A DNA stretch of 64,000 nucleotides from Saussurea involucrata (lineage: Eukaryota; Streptophyta; Magnoliopsida; Asterales; Asteraceae). Location of the stretch: assembly GCA_033807775.1 (NCBI GenBank), contig CM066313.1:63906484-63970483 (forward strand), written 5' to 3'. The notes under the pieces are model-generated. The model made no database searches. It was not told where the DNA came from and was given only the letters and a program-made list of their open reading frames with translations. Made by a program: the position numbers and the translations under genes. Positions 22,017 through 31,822 of this stretch are shown piece after piece (position 1 is the first letter of the stretch; every line of letters starts with the position of its first letter).

Positions 22017-24179
22017 ATGCCAAGGACGACCCGAGGAAAAGAGATTGAAGAATTTGATCCGGAGATCGAAAGAACCGTCCGTCGTCTACGGAAAGAAGCT
22101 AAAGCTAAGCGAAATTTGAAATTCGAGATGTCTGACGACGAGAGACCACCTCGCCGCAACAATCCACCACCACCTCCTCCGGAGAGAGTTCCGATGCGGT
22201 CGTTCGCCGATCCGAATGTGGCAGCGGCCCGAATAGGCATTCAAGCGCCCGCTACTGGGGCAAACTACTTCGAGTTAAAGTCGAGCACCATCGTGATGGT
22301 GCAGCAAAACCAGTATGGAGGGACGCCGACAGAAGACCCTCATGCACACCTTCGTGCATTTGAGCGGGTTTGCAACACTTTCAAGATCAATGGCATGAAT
22401 GAAGATGCCATCAAGCTGCGATTATTTGGATTCTCCCTCAAAGGCCGAGCCGAAGCATGGACCGAGAGCATCCAGCCAGATTCGGTCACCACATGGGCAC
22501 AATTGAAGGCTGCGTTCCTTCAAAAGTTCTGTCCCCCGAGTCGGACCGCCCAACTAATGGCCGAGATCACCCATTTCGCACAATGGGATCAAGAAACGTT
22601 ATATGAGGCTTGGGAGCGCTTCATAGACATGATCAAGAAATGTCCTCACCATGGGTTACAAGATTGGGTCATCATTCAGACCTTCTTTAGTGGCCTTCAC
22701 CCGCAGTTTAAAAATGATATCACTACTGCCGCGGGTGGAGCACTAATGGATAAATCTTATGAAGAGGCATGCGAGCTGATTGAAAACCTTGCCGAGCATA
22801 GTTTTTCCACTCCAAGGGCTGATGTTAGAAGAGTCGCGAGTGTTCGGGAGTCGGATGAGCTTAAGGAACTAAAAGCTCAACTAGCTTTTATCACGGACCG
22901 TATGAAGGGAAGCAATCTGGGAGAACCTGAACAGGTTCAATTTATGCAAAACCGAAACCATCAGCCGCGAAACGATCAGTTCTCCAACACTTACAATGAG
23001 GGGTGGAAAAAGCACCCCAATCTTTCATGGAGTCAACCGGGCCAACCACAGTCAGGTAATTTCCGTAACTCTTCTAATTTCCCTAATACTAATAGTGCTT
23101 ATCGCCCTCCAGGTTTTCAGCAAAGAAACGAGGGACCATCCAGGGAGAAGAAGTCGGGCCTAGAAGAAATGATGATGAAGTTCATGGCAAAAATGGACAG
23201 CACAGTCGAGGGATTGGCGAACACGGTGAACACAGTCAAAGCAGCCACTGATCAGAACACGGCTGCAATAAAGATTCTCGAGAGGCAAGTGGGGCAGATT
23301 TCTGAAGCCCTACAAACCCGACCTCCCGGTACCTTTCCAAGCATGGCTGAAAAGAGGAACAAAGAGAACTGTAGCGCCATTTATTTGAGAAGCGGAAAGG
23401 GACTGAATAGAGAACCGTCATCTGAAGAGACCAAGCCCGATAGAGAGAGTTCGAATGAAGAAAAAGAGGTCGTGGTTGAAGAGAGCGAGAAGAGTGAAGA
23501 GAAGAAGAAAGCAAATAAGGACCAGGTTCATTTTTCTAAATTTCTTGATGTCTTTAAAAAGCTAACCATTAATATCCCGTTTGCAGATGCGCTTACACAA
23601 ATGCCCTCTTACGCAAAGTTCATGAAAGAGATCCTCTCCAAAAAGAGGGCACTTGATCACCAGGCCACCGTTGCACTCACTGAAGAGTGCAGCGCAATTT
23701 TCCAGAATAAGCTGCCCCAAAAGCTCACAAATTCAGGGAGTTTCTCAATTCCTATTCAAATTGGCAGTTTTAATTTTAATAAAGTTTTATGTGATTTAGG
23801 GGCTAGTATTAACCTGATGCCTCTATCTATTTTCAGGAAAATTGGCCTGGGTGAGGTAAGCCCAACATATATGACATTGAAGCTGGCTGATCGATCAATA
23901 AGGTACCCATACGGGGTAATTGAGGACGTGCTCATCAAAGTTGGTAAGTTTTACTTTCCTGTCGACTTCGTGGTGATAGACATAGATGAGGACGAAGAGG
24001 TCCCGATGATCCTGGGACGATCCTTCCTGGCCACGAGTCGGGCACTAATTGATATGGAAGAGGGTGAGATCACGTTCCGAGTTGGCGGTGAGAACGTGAG
24101 ATTCAAGTTGCTAGAAAGAGGAAGTGGTGAAAGAGAAGAAGGAGGAGAGAAATCCGCGGGAAATCGTAAGTGTGGGTGA
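22017..24179 (+). CDS. gag: Gag-protease polyprotein of Athila-like element
   Basis: 720 codons open from MPRTTRGKEIEEF. The frame is open further upstream to 21888, but those residues are hydrophobic and derive from the leader, and a TTTTCAG acceptor-like motif sits just before the ATG. The retrotransposon gag domain covers about residues 95-260 (LRLFGFSLKGRAEAW, AFLQKFCPPSRTAQL, HPQFKNDITTAAGGAL). A proline/glutamine/asparagine-rich linker and charged region follow, then a retropepsin fold with the active site DLGASINLMP at about residue 593 and the flap/second strand MILGRSFLATSRALID. No CCHC knuckle is seen. The intact frame fits a recent insertion. It would form particles but cannot copy or insert itself. 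Confidence 0.9.
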   Translation: MPRTTRGKEIEEFDPEIERTVRRLRKEAKAKRNLKFEMSDDERPPRRNNPPPPPPERVPMRSFADPNVAAARIGIQAPATGANYFELKSSTIVMVQQNQYGGTPTEDPHAHLRAFERVCNTFKINGMNEDAIKLRLFGFSLKGRAEAWTESIQPDSVTTWAQLKAAFLQKFCPPSRTAQLMAEITHFAQWDQETLYEAWERFIDMIKKCPHHGLQDWVIIQTFFSGLHPQFKNDITTAAGGALMDKSYEEACELIENLAEHSFSTPRADVRRVASVRESDELKELKAQLAFITDRMKGSNLGEPEQVQFMQNRNHQPRNDQFSNTYNEGWKKHPNLSWSQPGQPQSGNFRNSSNFPNTNSAYRPPGFQQRNEGPSREKKSGLEEMMMKFMAKMDSTVEGLANTVNTVKAATDQNTAAIKILERQVGQISEALQTRPPGTFPSMAEKRNKENCSAIYLRSGKGLNREPSSEETKPDRESSNEEKEVVVEESEKSEEKKKANKDQVHFSKFLDVFKKLTINIPFADALTQMPSYAKFMKEILSKKRALDHQATVALTEECSAIFQNKLPQKLTNSGSFSIPIQIGSFNFNKVLCDLGASINLMPLSIFRKIGLGEVSPTYMTLKLADRSIRYPYGVIEDVLIKVGKFYFPVDFVVIDIDEDEEVPMILGRSFLATSRALIDMEEGEITFRVGGENVRFKLLERGSGEREEGGEKSAGNRKCG

Positions 24180-24369
24180 TTCAGGTCTGCGGATACGGAG
24201 CCAAGTTGAGAACCGCACAGTCGTGCCACGACTTTAAATAAGGCGTTGGGTGGGAGGCAACCCACCAAGGTTAGTTTCTGTTTATTATTTTTATCTTGTG
24301 TGTGTTTTTAATTCCGGAAAAACCATAAAAATCGAAAAATCGAAAAAATCAAAAATATTTTGAAACAGG

Positions 24370-24497
24370 GACATACGCGGCTTTACACGCGGTTTGTATA
24401 CCGCGCAGCAAGCCGTGGGACCCTCTGTTGGTTTTCTGAAACAGAGGGTTACGCGGTTTTCCACGCGACTTGCAAGTCGCGGGCTAAACCGCGTGAG
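24370..24497. repeat. Three consecutive hairpins with ACGCG stems
   Basis: The first pairs CGGCTT/AAGCCG and CGCGG/CCGCG around 24377-24415. The second pairs CCCTCTGTT/AACAGAGGG (24421-24448). The third pairs ACGCGGTTT/AAACCGCGT around the inner palindrome CGCGACTTGCAAGTCGCG (24450-24494). The inner palindrome is shared with the LTR palindrome at 20813-20840. Confidence 0.75.
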
Positions 24498-24733
24498 TCC
24501 CATTTACTCCGTTTTTCGTTTTTCGTGCAGTTTTTGTCCCTTTTCTTGCTTTGTGTGTTTCCTGTTTTTGTTTTGTGTCTTTCCCTTGTCTTGCATCTTC
24601 TCCCTATCTTCTCCGATTGATGATCAACTGTCAAGAATCCTCCGGCCGGGCAAAACAGGTATGTTCTAAATCCTTCTCTGCTAAAAGAGTGGTGCTTGAT
24701 GTGTTATTCTATTTCAATTGCACGAGATGCAAC

Positions 24734-24875
24734 AAACCTAAGTTTCACTTAGGTTTGGGGTGCCTCATCTTTCACACCTACACACTCACTTTTGACCCTG
24801 TGCAAACCTCGGTTTTACCGAGGTTTGGGGTTGGCTTTTATTTGGCAAACCTAGGCCACGGCCTAGGTTTGGGGT
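24734..24875 (+). repeat. Three hairpin-plus-GGTTTGGGG modules
   Basis: Stems AAACCTAAG/CTTAGGTTT (24734-24756), AAACCTCGG/CCGAGGTTT (24804-24826) and AAACCTAGGCC/GGCCTAGGTTT (24847-24870) are each followed at once by GGGG. The stems differ but remain paired. They resemble the true polypurine tract, which also follows a hairpin. Confidence 0.8.
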
Positions 24876-26331
24876 GCCCACTTTAGAAATTTGGGTTTTC
24901 TTTTGCTGGCTATGTAATGCCTTGCCTGTCCTTTCGATAACTGTGATAACTGCACAATGATTGAGTCGCATCACCTACGACTATGCTTGCACATTGGGGA
25001 CAATATGGGGGTAAGGTTTGGGGTTGCCCAATCGGGCCCAAGTTATGCACGTAGATTTCCTACACTTCTGAGTGTCTAGATCAAAGTAGCTAAAATTTTT
25101 TGTTTTGAATGATTGAGACCGACCATTGTGGGAAGAATCTTGTGATAGTGACGTGAGAGTTAGGGAAGGACTGGGAAAGGACATGACTAGGGACATTAGT
25201 GGAGACCACCCGATTGTGAGTTTTGAGCCTAAAAGACGTTTTTCATTGCGAGGGATTCATACACGAATTTCTTATACACCTTTTCGAATTCCTTGTCGTG
25301 AATGTAGAATGATCTCGCTACATTATTGCATTGAGTAGCAAAGACAACCATCGGGATATTAGGTGAGGGTATAGTAGACCATATCGTGTGGACCTTAAGA
25401 AATGATTCCAGGCAGTGTGTGTTTGTTTTAACCATTTTTAGCTATCGTTTCCCCTTTTACCCTTAGTGTGTATCCATAACCATTTTGCAGCCAAACACTC
25501 ACCATAAGTCCTTCTAAACCCATCATTCACCCTTAGCCACAAGCCTTAGCCAACCCTTATCCGCAAGTGTGTCAATCGGAAGCAGTGATGAACTAATAGA
25601 GATAGAGCGGAAAAGAAAGAAATCAGGCCAGTCATGAGAATAAAACGGGTCAATGTAACCCGAGAAGTAGAAAAGAGGACCAATGAAGTCCCACAAAAAA
25701 AAATTAAGTGAGTCAAAGCGACTCCAATAGTGACGAGAAAGGTCCAAGTGAGCGAATGTGAGGCAACGAGAGTTCAGAATTGCAAATGATTGACACGCCG
25801 AGGATTTTTGATCCTTTTTACCCTTCATTTCATAGCCTTAACCCTAGCCCCATACAACCCGTATAAAGACCTGGATGATCTTTTGGAAAATGTGATTACG
25901 GTTTACGACTATCTTTACTGATACTCCCTGTCTTGCTATTTGATTCTTTCTGAGATCAAAATTTTGGACATTTGTGCGTCTTTCTTTAGAGTTGTCATGA
26001 CATTTGCGTATTCTTGCACATAACCTCCGTAAACATGACAACACGAGCGATAACCTAGGTTCGAGTGCAAAGAGAGTATCCCGTGAGGTAGGGTCGAGGC
26101 AAAATGTTTTCCCTAGCATGTCTGGACTTAGTCTAATTCTAATGTAATCGGAACTGTCACGAGTTCAACTCCCAATGGAAGGTCATAGGTCAAACGAAAT
26201 GAGAATTAGGCGAGAGTGAGATAGATATTCACAGGTATGGGAAATCACCGATGCATCACCTGGTACCGATTGGAAATTGTGCAGTTATTATATTTTCACT
26301 GATATGTGCTTTAATTCTGTTTTACCGCTAA

Positions 26332-26368
26332 TTTGCTTGGGGACAAGCAACGCTCGGTTTGGGGTTGT
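26332..26368 (+). other. Polypurine tract of the Athila-like element with upstream hairpin
   Basis: GGTTTGGGGTTG precedes the 3' LTR. A TTGCTTG/CAAGCAA hairpin (about 26333-26350) lies just upstream. Confidence 0.75.
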
Positions 26369-27691
26369 TGATAACGCCACCTTTTGGCGTTATTTTCGGT
26401 TCTAAAACCAATGAGATTGGCTTGGATTCAAGTAAAAAGGCGTATATTTCACGGTTTATCTAGTGATTTACACAGGTTTTATAAAAAGCGGCATTCCTCG
26501 GAAATAGAAGCTAAAAGAGCCCAAAACGAGTCAAAACGAAGCCTAACGGGAGCCCAAAAGCCAAGCCCAAGACCCGCGACCGAACCAGAACCCGACCCGC
26601 GAACCAGATCCGACCCAGAAGCGCCTCTGGAAAGCGCGCGACTTTCCACGCGACTTGTAAGTCGCGTGGAAGGCCGCGTAAGCCTCTGTTTCACGTTTTT
26701 CAGCTATAACTTTCGGGTTTAGGTCATTCGTTCGATATCGAGTTTTCACGATACGGCCAGAGCAGTCCCGGGGGCGATTTTCGAAGCCAAGTGACACCCG
26801 TTGGAGCGGAGATAGAGAGAGGATCAGATACACGTTCATCACGCGACGTAGAGACGACCACGATAGAAGGGAGTAACCATTACATTCACCGTTATCACGA
26901 TTATCATGTTCACATACTTATTTTCATCTTTTCTATTGTGTTTGAATCCACCACCGATATGAACTAACCGGTTCATGTTGGGGGTTGGAATGAATGTGGT
27001 TTGAACTTATAAACAGATGATTTGAAACTTTTATCAATTTTTTTATTGAATGAATGAATGCAATTTGGTGTTTAATGCTTTTGTGAGATTAGCTACCTTG
27101 CAACTGTTTTATTGTTTTCAATTAATGTTCGAGAGAAGTAAGGAATTGCATAGCTAAGGTAAGAAAGGATCGAGAGATACTGAGTAAATCTTAGTCCCGG
27201 TTGAATGTTAATCTTAATGCATTTTGAAACCTGTATGTTGAGATCGAAAGATAAAACTATTGTTTTCAAAATAGAAATTACGGTTGCTTGAAAAAGGAAT
27301 CGTGCTTTATAAATAAAATCGGTGTTACTTGAGAGAGAACAACGATTAGATAAAGATTGGGCATTCATTGATAGGAATAACTGGTAATTGAATTGAGTCA
27401 AGACGTTTGTATGTAAGAACCATAGGAGTTCCAACCCTCAGCTTTTCTCTCTATCAAAGTTTTCAAAGTTGTTCTGTTTTGTCTTGTGTGATTTGATCTC
27501 ATTTATTGCAATTTAATTAGTCTATAAACCAATCTCTAATTTCGACAGTCCAGTTAATAGAATCTATAGTAATTGTGATATTTAGTTCCTAGTTCCCCGT
27601 GATTCGATACTCGTACTTTTCCAGTACTATTACTTGACTTCGACCCGTACACTTGCGGTTAAGATTCGCGCGGTGTCAAAACCCCGTGTCA
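26369..27691 (+). repeat. 3' LTR of the Athila-like element (1323 bp)
   Basis: It is almost the same as 20538-21858. The palindrome has one central change here (ACTTGTAAGT instead of ACTTGCAAGT), at 26644-26671. Confidence 0.93.
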
Positions 27692-27711
27692 GTCTAGTCA
27701 CTATGCCATAG

Positions 27712-28421
27712 TGTTAAACCAAGATCTATTCAAGATAGAGAAGATATGAATTCGTCATCCATTTCACTCAAGAACACATTACAAGATTAGGAGTTCTTTA
27801 CAAGTGTTTCTCTCTCTAGAATATAAGAATGTGAGTTAAGTATGTCTAGAGTCCTTGAACGAAAAGTGTTCCTCTATCAAAAACGAATCCAACGAACTAA
27901 ATCTTGATCAAATTCGACCAAGAATCACACAAATTTGACGAAAATCCAAGAAAACGAGATTTTCTTGAAAAATCAAGAAAATCGATCAAATTTTCTTAAG
28001 AATTCCACAAATTTGATGTGTTAGATCAGTAGAAATTCTCCTCTAAATCTTGAATCTGCTCTGATACCAATTGTAAATCCAAGATCTTCAATAACGTGCT
28101 CTGATACCAATTGTAAATCCAAGATCTTCAATAACGTGCTCTGATACCAATTGTTAAACCAAGATCATTCAAGATAGAGAAGATATGAATTCGTCATCTC
28201 ATTCATCAAGAACATTGTATACAAGATATGAGTTTTGCACTATCTCTCTCTAAGATATGAATGTGAATTATGAGAATGTCTAGAATCCCATCTACTAAAA
28301 CACAACAAAACCTATTTATACTAAACACTTTACAAGGTGTAAACAACACAATACAACTCAATACATTGACTTTGACTTTGACCATTCTATATTTAAACCT
28401 TGAAGACATATTGCACTAACA
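27712..28421 (-). mobile_element. Small copia deletion derivative (710 bp) with three primer sites
   Basis: On the minus strand: LTR (28421-28152, TGTTAGTGC...GGTTTAACA, 270 bp), primer site repeated three times, about 200 bp of leader, and the first part of a second LTR (ending at 27712) missing its other half. A perfect duplication catag lies at 27707-27711 and 28422-28426. It has no coding sequence and no clear polypurine tract. It resembles a TRIM in size but looks like a deletion product. It interrupts Copia-4 gag. Confidence 0.82.
28058..28151 (-). repeat. Tandem primer-site repeat, 40-bp period, three copies
   Basis: gctctgataccaattgt occurs at 28058, 28098 and 28138, each followed by the LTR-end sequence aaatccaagatc or aaaccaagatc. 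The first two units are the same over 40 bp. Only the third adjoins the full LTR. Confidence 0.92.
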
Positions 28422-28426
28422 CATAG

Positions 28427-30168
28427 AATGCAGGAAACTGGTTGAGAGGAATTCCGAGTACTATAAGAACTAAGTGCTCCTGAGCAAGCAAAAAGAAGCA
28501 GACAAAGCTTTAATGGCGGATGATGATCACTGGTTGAGCTTGACAGATAACGAAGTGGATGATCATGCTCATATATGCTTCATGGCAAAGAAGAAAGATC
28601 AATGCATGTCTAACGAGGAGAATCATGGTTCTTACTATTCTGATTATGCATCTGAGGTAAAATCTAATCTTTATTCTGCATTTGAAGAACAAATTAATGA
28701 AATTATGCTTAGAATTCAAGAGTTTCAAGTTAAAATCAAAAAGGAAAGAGCTTTGGTTATTTCTTTGGATAACAAATTAAAAATGAGCATGAGTTGGTTT
28801 TACACTTTTATTTTGAGAAAGCTCAAGCTCTAAGAATCTTAACTTCTTTAGAAGATAGTAAGAAAGAAGTTGAAGAAGAAAATGATATATTGAAAACGAA
28901 GATATATGAATTAGAAAAAGTGCTTCAGAATTCAGAAAGTGAGTGTAGTAAGAATGTAGTTATTGTCATTCTTTATTTGTAGAAAGAATTGAGCTTTATG
29001 CATAAATCAAAGTACTTGAGGATAAGTTTTTGAAAAGAGGTCAAACGGATCAAACTATTCATCTGAATAAACCCAAGGAATTCAAATTTTATAATCCAAA
29101 AGAGGGTTTAGGTTTTGAAAATCCAAAGTGTTTGATAAAAGGCATTGCTAAAGCTCCAACTATGTATGACATTCGATACATGGGTTATGGTTACAAAATG
29201 ATTTTTACAAAGAAATCTAAAGAAGTTGAAGCAAGAGAAGATTTCAATAGGTCTAGAACAGATAAAATGCAAACTCCTTTTGTTTATGATAAGATAAATG
29301 AAGGTTACGAAACGAGGGTAATTACTTTTTGATTATTACTTTCTTAGTTATTCTAAAGAGGAACTTTATTCAAAACCTACTGTTAATTAATTTTTTATTT
29401 CATCTTCAAAGGAGACAGTTATTTAAAAAAAAGAAAATATTCGAACTTGAAACAGATCTTGAAAACGAAAGAGTATGAATTTTGAAGAAATAAATCAGTT
29501 TTTAAGTAAATCAAGGAACTTGAGAATGTTATCAAAACTCAAGTTAAAGAAACTTCTGAACTAAGTATGGTGTTATTTGATAATATCTCAACCGATTCAG
29601 AAACTTCTACTTGTAAAGCTTTAATTGGAAATATCTCTTGTGATTCAAAGATTTCAACATCATAAGATGATTTGTTCTGAAAAGGAGGGTGATTATTTGA
29701 TGAATGTTGAGGTGAGTTTAGATGATGAAAGTGGTTGTTTTGATTGTTCAGAAAAGTTCAAGTGCTCTTCTTACTTTGAAATAAAAACTAAAGGAAAAGA
29801 ACAAGAAGCTCCAACAAAGATTTACAAAGGTGAATCTTCAAAAAGTTTTTCTAAGATTGTCCTTGGTAATACCAACTATTCTTCTAACAAAAAAAGAGGT
29901 ATTCTCAGAGACATCATAAGTCCGGAAAATTTTCCAAATTGCATAATTACTACTCGAGCAATTCTGACTCTGGTTCTTCTGATGTTTCAGATAATCATTT
30001 GTTTCTAATTCTCATGTGAAAGAGGACAAAGTTTTTCTTAATGTAACTCATGTTGGTGATACTTTTGTTAAAACCGATGTTAAACTTCCTTGTTTGATAT
30101 CTTAAATTAATCAGTTTATCTCAAGAGAAATTCTTTTGTTTTTATTGTGGAATGAATGATTTTGTTCA
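28427..30168 (+). pseudogene. gag: Copia-4 gag, central and C-terminal part
   Basis: It continues the gag after two insertions: the zinc-knuckle C-terminal half (YAIECRK) followed by KQKEADKALMADDDHWLSL and an acidic HICFMAKKKDQ region. Coiled-coil pieces (28840-28980), FYNPKEGLGFENPKC at 29090-29135, and Cys-rich CFYCGMNDFVHK just before the Mutator element follow. Several stops are present. Confidence 0.78.
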
Positions 30169-30177
30169 TAAAAAGAA

Positions 30178-30365
30178 GAGTAAATTACACTTTTGGTCCC
30201 TATGGTTGTCATACACTATCAAGTCTAGTCCCTCTTTTAAAGTAATTACAGTTTTGGTCACCATGGTTACCATTTTGTTTCAATTTTGGTCCCTCAGACT
30301 AACTTCTGTTGAATAAATCCAATAACTCAGAGGGTATATTTGTCTTTTTGATATTTTACATTCAA
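30178..30365 (+). repeat. Left terminal inverted repeat of the Mutator element
   Basis: About 190 bp, matching in reverse the right end at roughly 80-85 percent by eye; it includes TCAAGTCTAGTCCCTCTTTT. Confidence 0.85.
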
Positions 30366-31380
30366 CAATTAAAAAATAAGAAAAATTCTTATTATATTAA
30401 ATAAAAAATATAACCCCCAACCCCAACGATCTTCTCTAGCTAAATCTCCGGCTCCGACCAACAAATTCATCCCAACAAAATAAAAAATCTAACCCACAAA
30501 CAAAATCCAATCCATATCAAACCCAACCCAACCAAATCAAAATAAAAAAAAAACAAAAAAACAAAACCACGAAAATAATCAAAATAAAACCCGACAAAAT
30601 ATTATTCTTTGTTGCAACCACAAACTCATAAACGGGAGATGAACATATAGATAGAATTGGAGTGCATGGAAGGGGAAGGGAAGGAGTGGGGGCAGGGCGT
30701 CACGTACTAGAAGGGAAGAAATGGAGATGGATCTGAAATCTAGGGTCGTCGATGCAGATCTCGTGATTTACCTTTGACGCAGATCCCCGAACCAGGGTAG
30801 AGATCTGGTGATTTACCTTTGATGCAAATCCTCTAACCAACAGTTTTGGTGGAAACTAAGATTCACATATAAACACTCGTAATACATGTAATAAATTGGC
30901 ACCGGTGATTATACGCAAAACAAAGTGCTTTCCTCTTCGAAGCTTCGATCTTGCAACTCCACATCGAGGCCAGGCTTGAAGTCCGACCTGCTCAAAATTG
31001 AAGCCTAGATCAAAGTCTTCTAAGGATGAAGCCTTCTATGTCGAATAACCACCAGGGAATGGGTTTGATTTCTGAACATAGGTTTGATTCAAACTTATTT
31101 GGATAAAGTTTCTTGAGTTCTTGATGTAAACTTAGGGAGGCGGGAAGTCGGTGGGTTTAGGGGCAGAGATGTTCACGAATAGAGATATTCAAAGCCTCAG
31201 AGGGGGATACGGTGGTTTGAGAGAACGATGGCCAGTGAATGGTAATCGTTGAAGCGGGTTGGGGCCACGAAGGGGGATACTACTGACTCCCTGTTTGTCT
31301 AAAGAAAAGAAACATTAAAAATTTATAATATATAGTAATTAATAATCAATAGAGTAATATTTTTTTCTTATTTTTAAGTG
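30366..31380. other. Internal, possibly captured, sequence of the Mutator element
   Basis: About 1 kb without ORF. The left part is A-rich, and the part at about 30600-31290 is richer in G and C. Two imperfect copies of a unit containing tggtgatttacctttga occur around 30760-30835. A captured host fragment is possible but not shown. Confidence 0.45.
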
Positions 31381-31458
31381 AAATTTGACGAAATACTAAA
31401 AAGACAATTATACCCTTCGAGTTAACAGAGTTATTTAACAAAATTTAGTATGAGGGAC

Positions 31459-31822
31459 TGTTAGTCCTAGATTGATCAGGTAACAATGATTCAATGAGAA
31501 ATAACAAGAATGATTGATGATTTCAACTTGTCATCTCTCTCGTATTCATTCAAAGTATTAATCGTTCAACAATATTACAATGAAAGTAAAGGAACGACTT
31601 TTTCTCTCTAAGCCTAATGAATGATAATGAATCGCTTATCGAACGTCTAACCTAATTCTAAGGTTAACATAACCTTATATACCAATGCTAAAAACACAAA
31701 GGCCCAAGGACCATAAACCTAATCTAAGCCCTTTTATGATTAAAGGCCATTACAAAAGATTAATTAAACTCTATAATTATTTATATATCTTTCTAATATT
31801 TAGGACATTTATGGTCCTAACA
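31459..31822 (-). repeat. 3' LTR of Copia-5 (364 bp)
   Basis: TGTTAGTCCTAG to TTTATGGTCCTAACA as read on the plus strand. The polypurine tract lies at its right side (31823-31838, minus strand ttagggggagatt). Confidence 0.93.

Larger units (their letters stand above)
24180..26368 (+). other. Long non-coding region of the Athila-like element
   Basis: 2.2 kb between the gag-protease stop and the 3' LTR, without domain-sized ORFs. It replaces the RT-RNase H-integrase part of a full Athila. It holds three GC-rich hairpins (24370-24495), a set of hairpin plus GGTTTGGGG modules (24734-24875), another GGTTTGGGG at 25014-25023 and the true polypurine tract at 26355-26368. Confidence 0.75.
20538..27691 (+). 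mobile_element. Athila-like gypsy element with gag-protease only (7.15 kb)
   Basis: Two 1.32-kb LTRs (TGATAACGCC...CCCCGTGTCA) differ at about 14 bases and one 2-bp indel, roughly 1.1 percent. The primer site matches tRNA-Asp, as in Athila. One long ORF encodes gag and a retropepsin, then 2.2 kb without coding follows before the polypurine tract. No RT, RNase H or integrase is present, so it must rely on a related element. The flanks are ttcta (left) and gtcta (right), a 5-bp duplication with one change or a 4-bp tcta. It interrupts Copia-4 gag. Confidence 0.92.

Noticed and set aside
30366..31380. Pack-MULE with a captured gene
   Set aside because: No exon or protein match could be recognised; left as unassigned interior.
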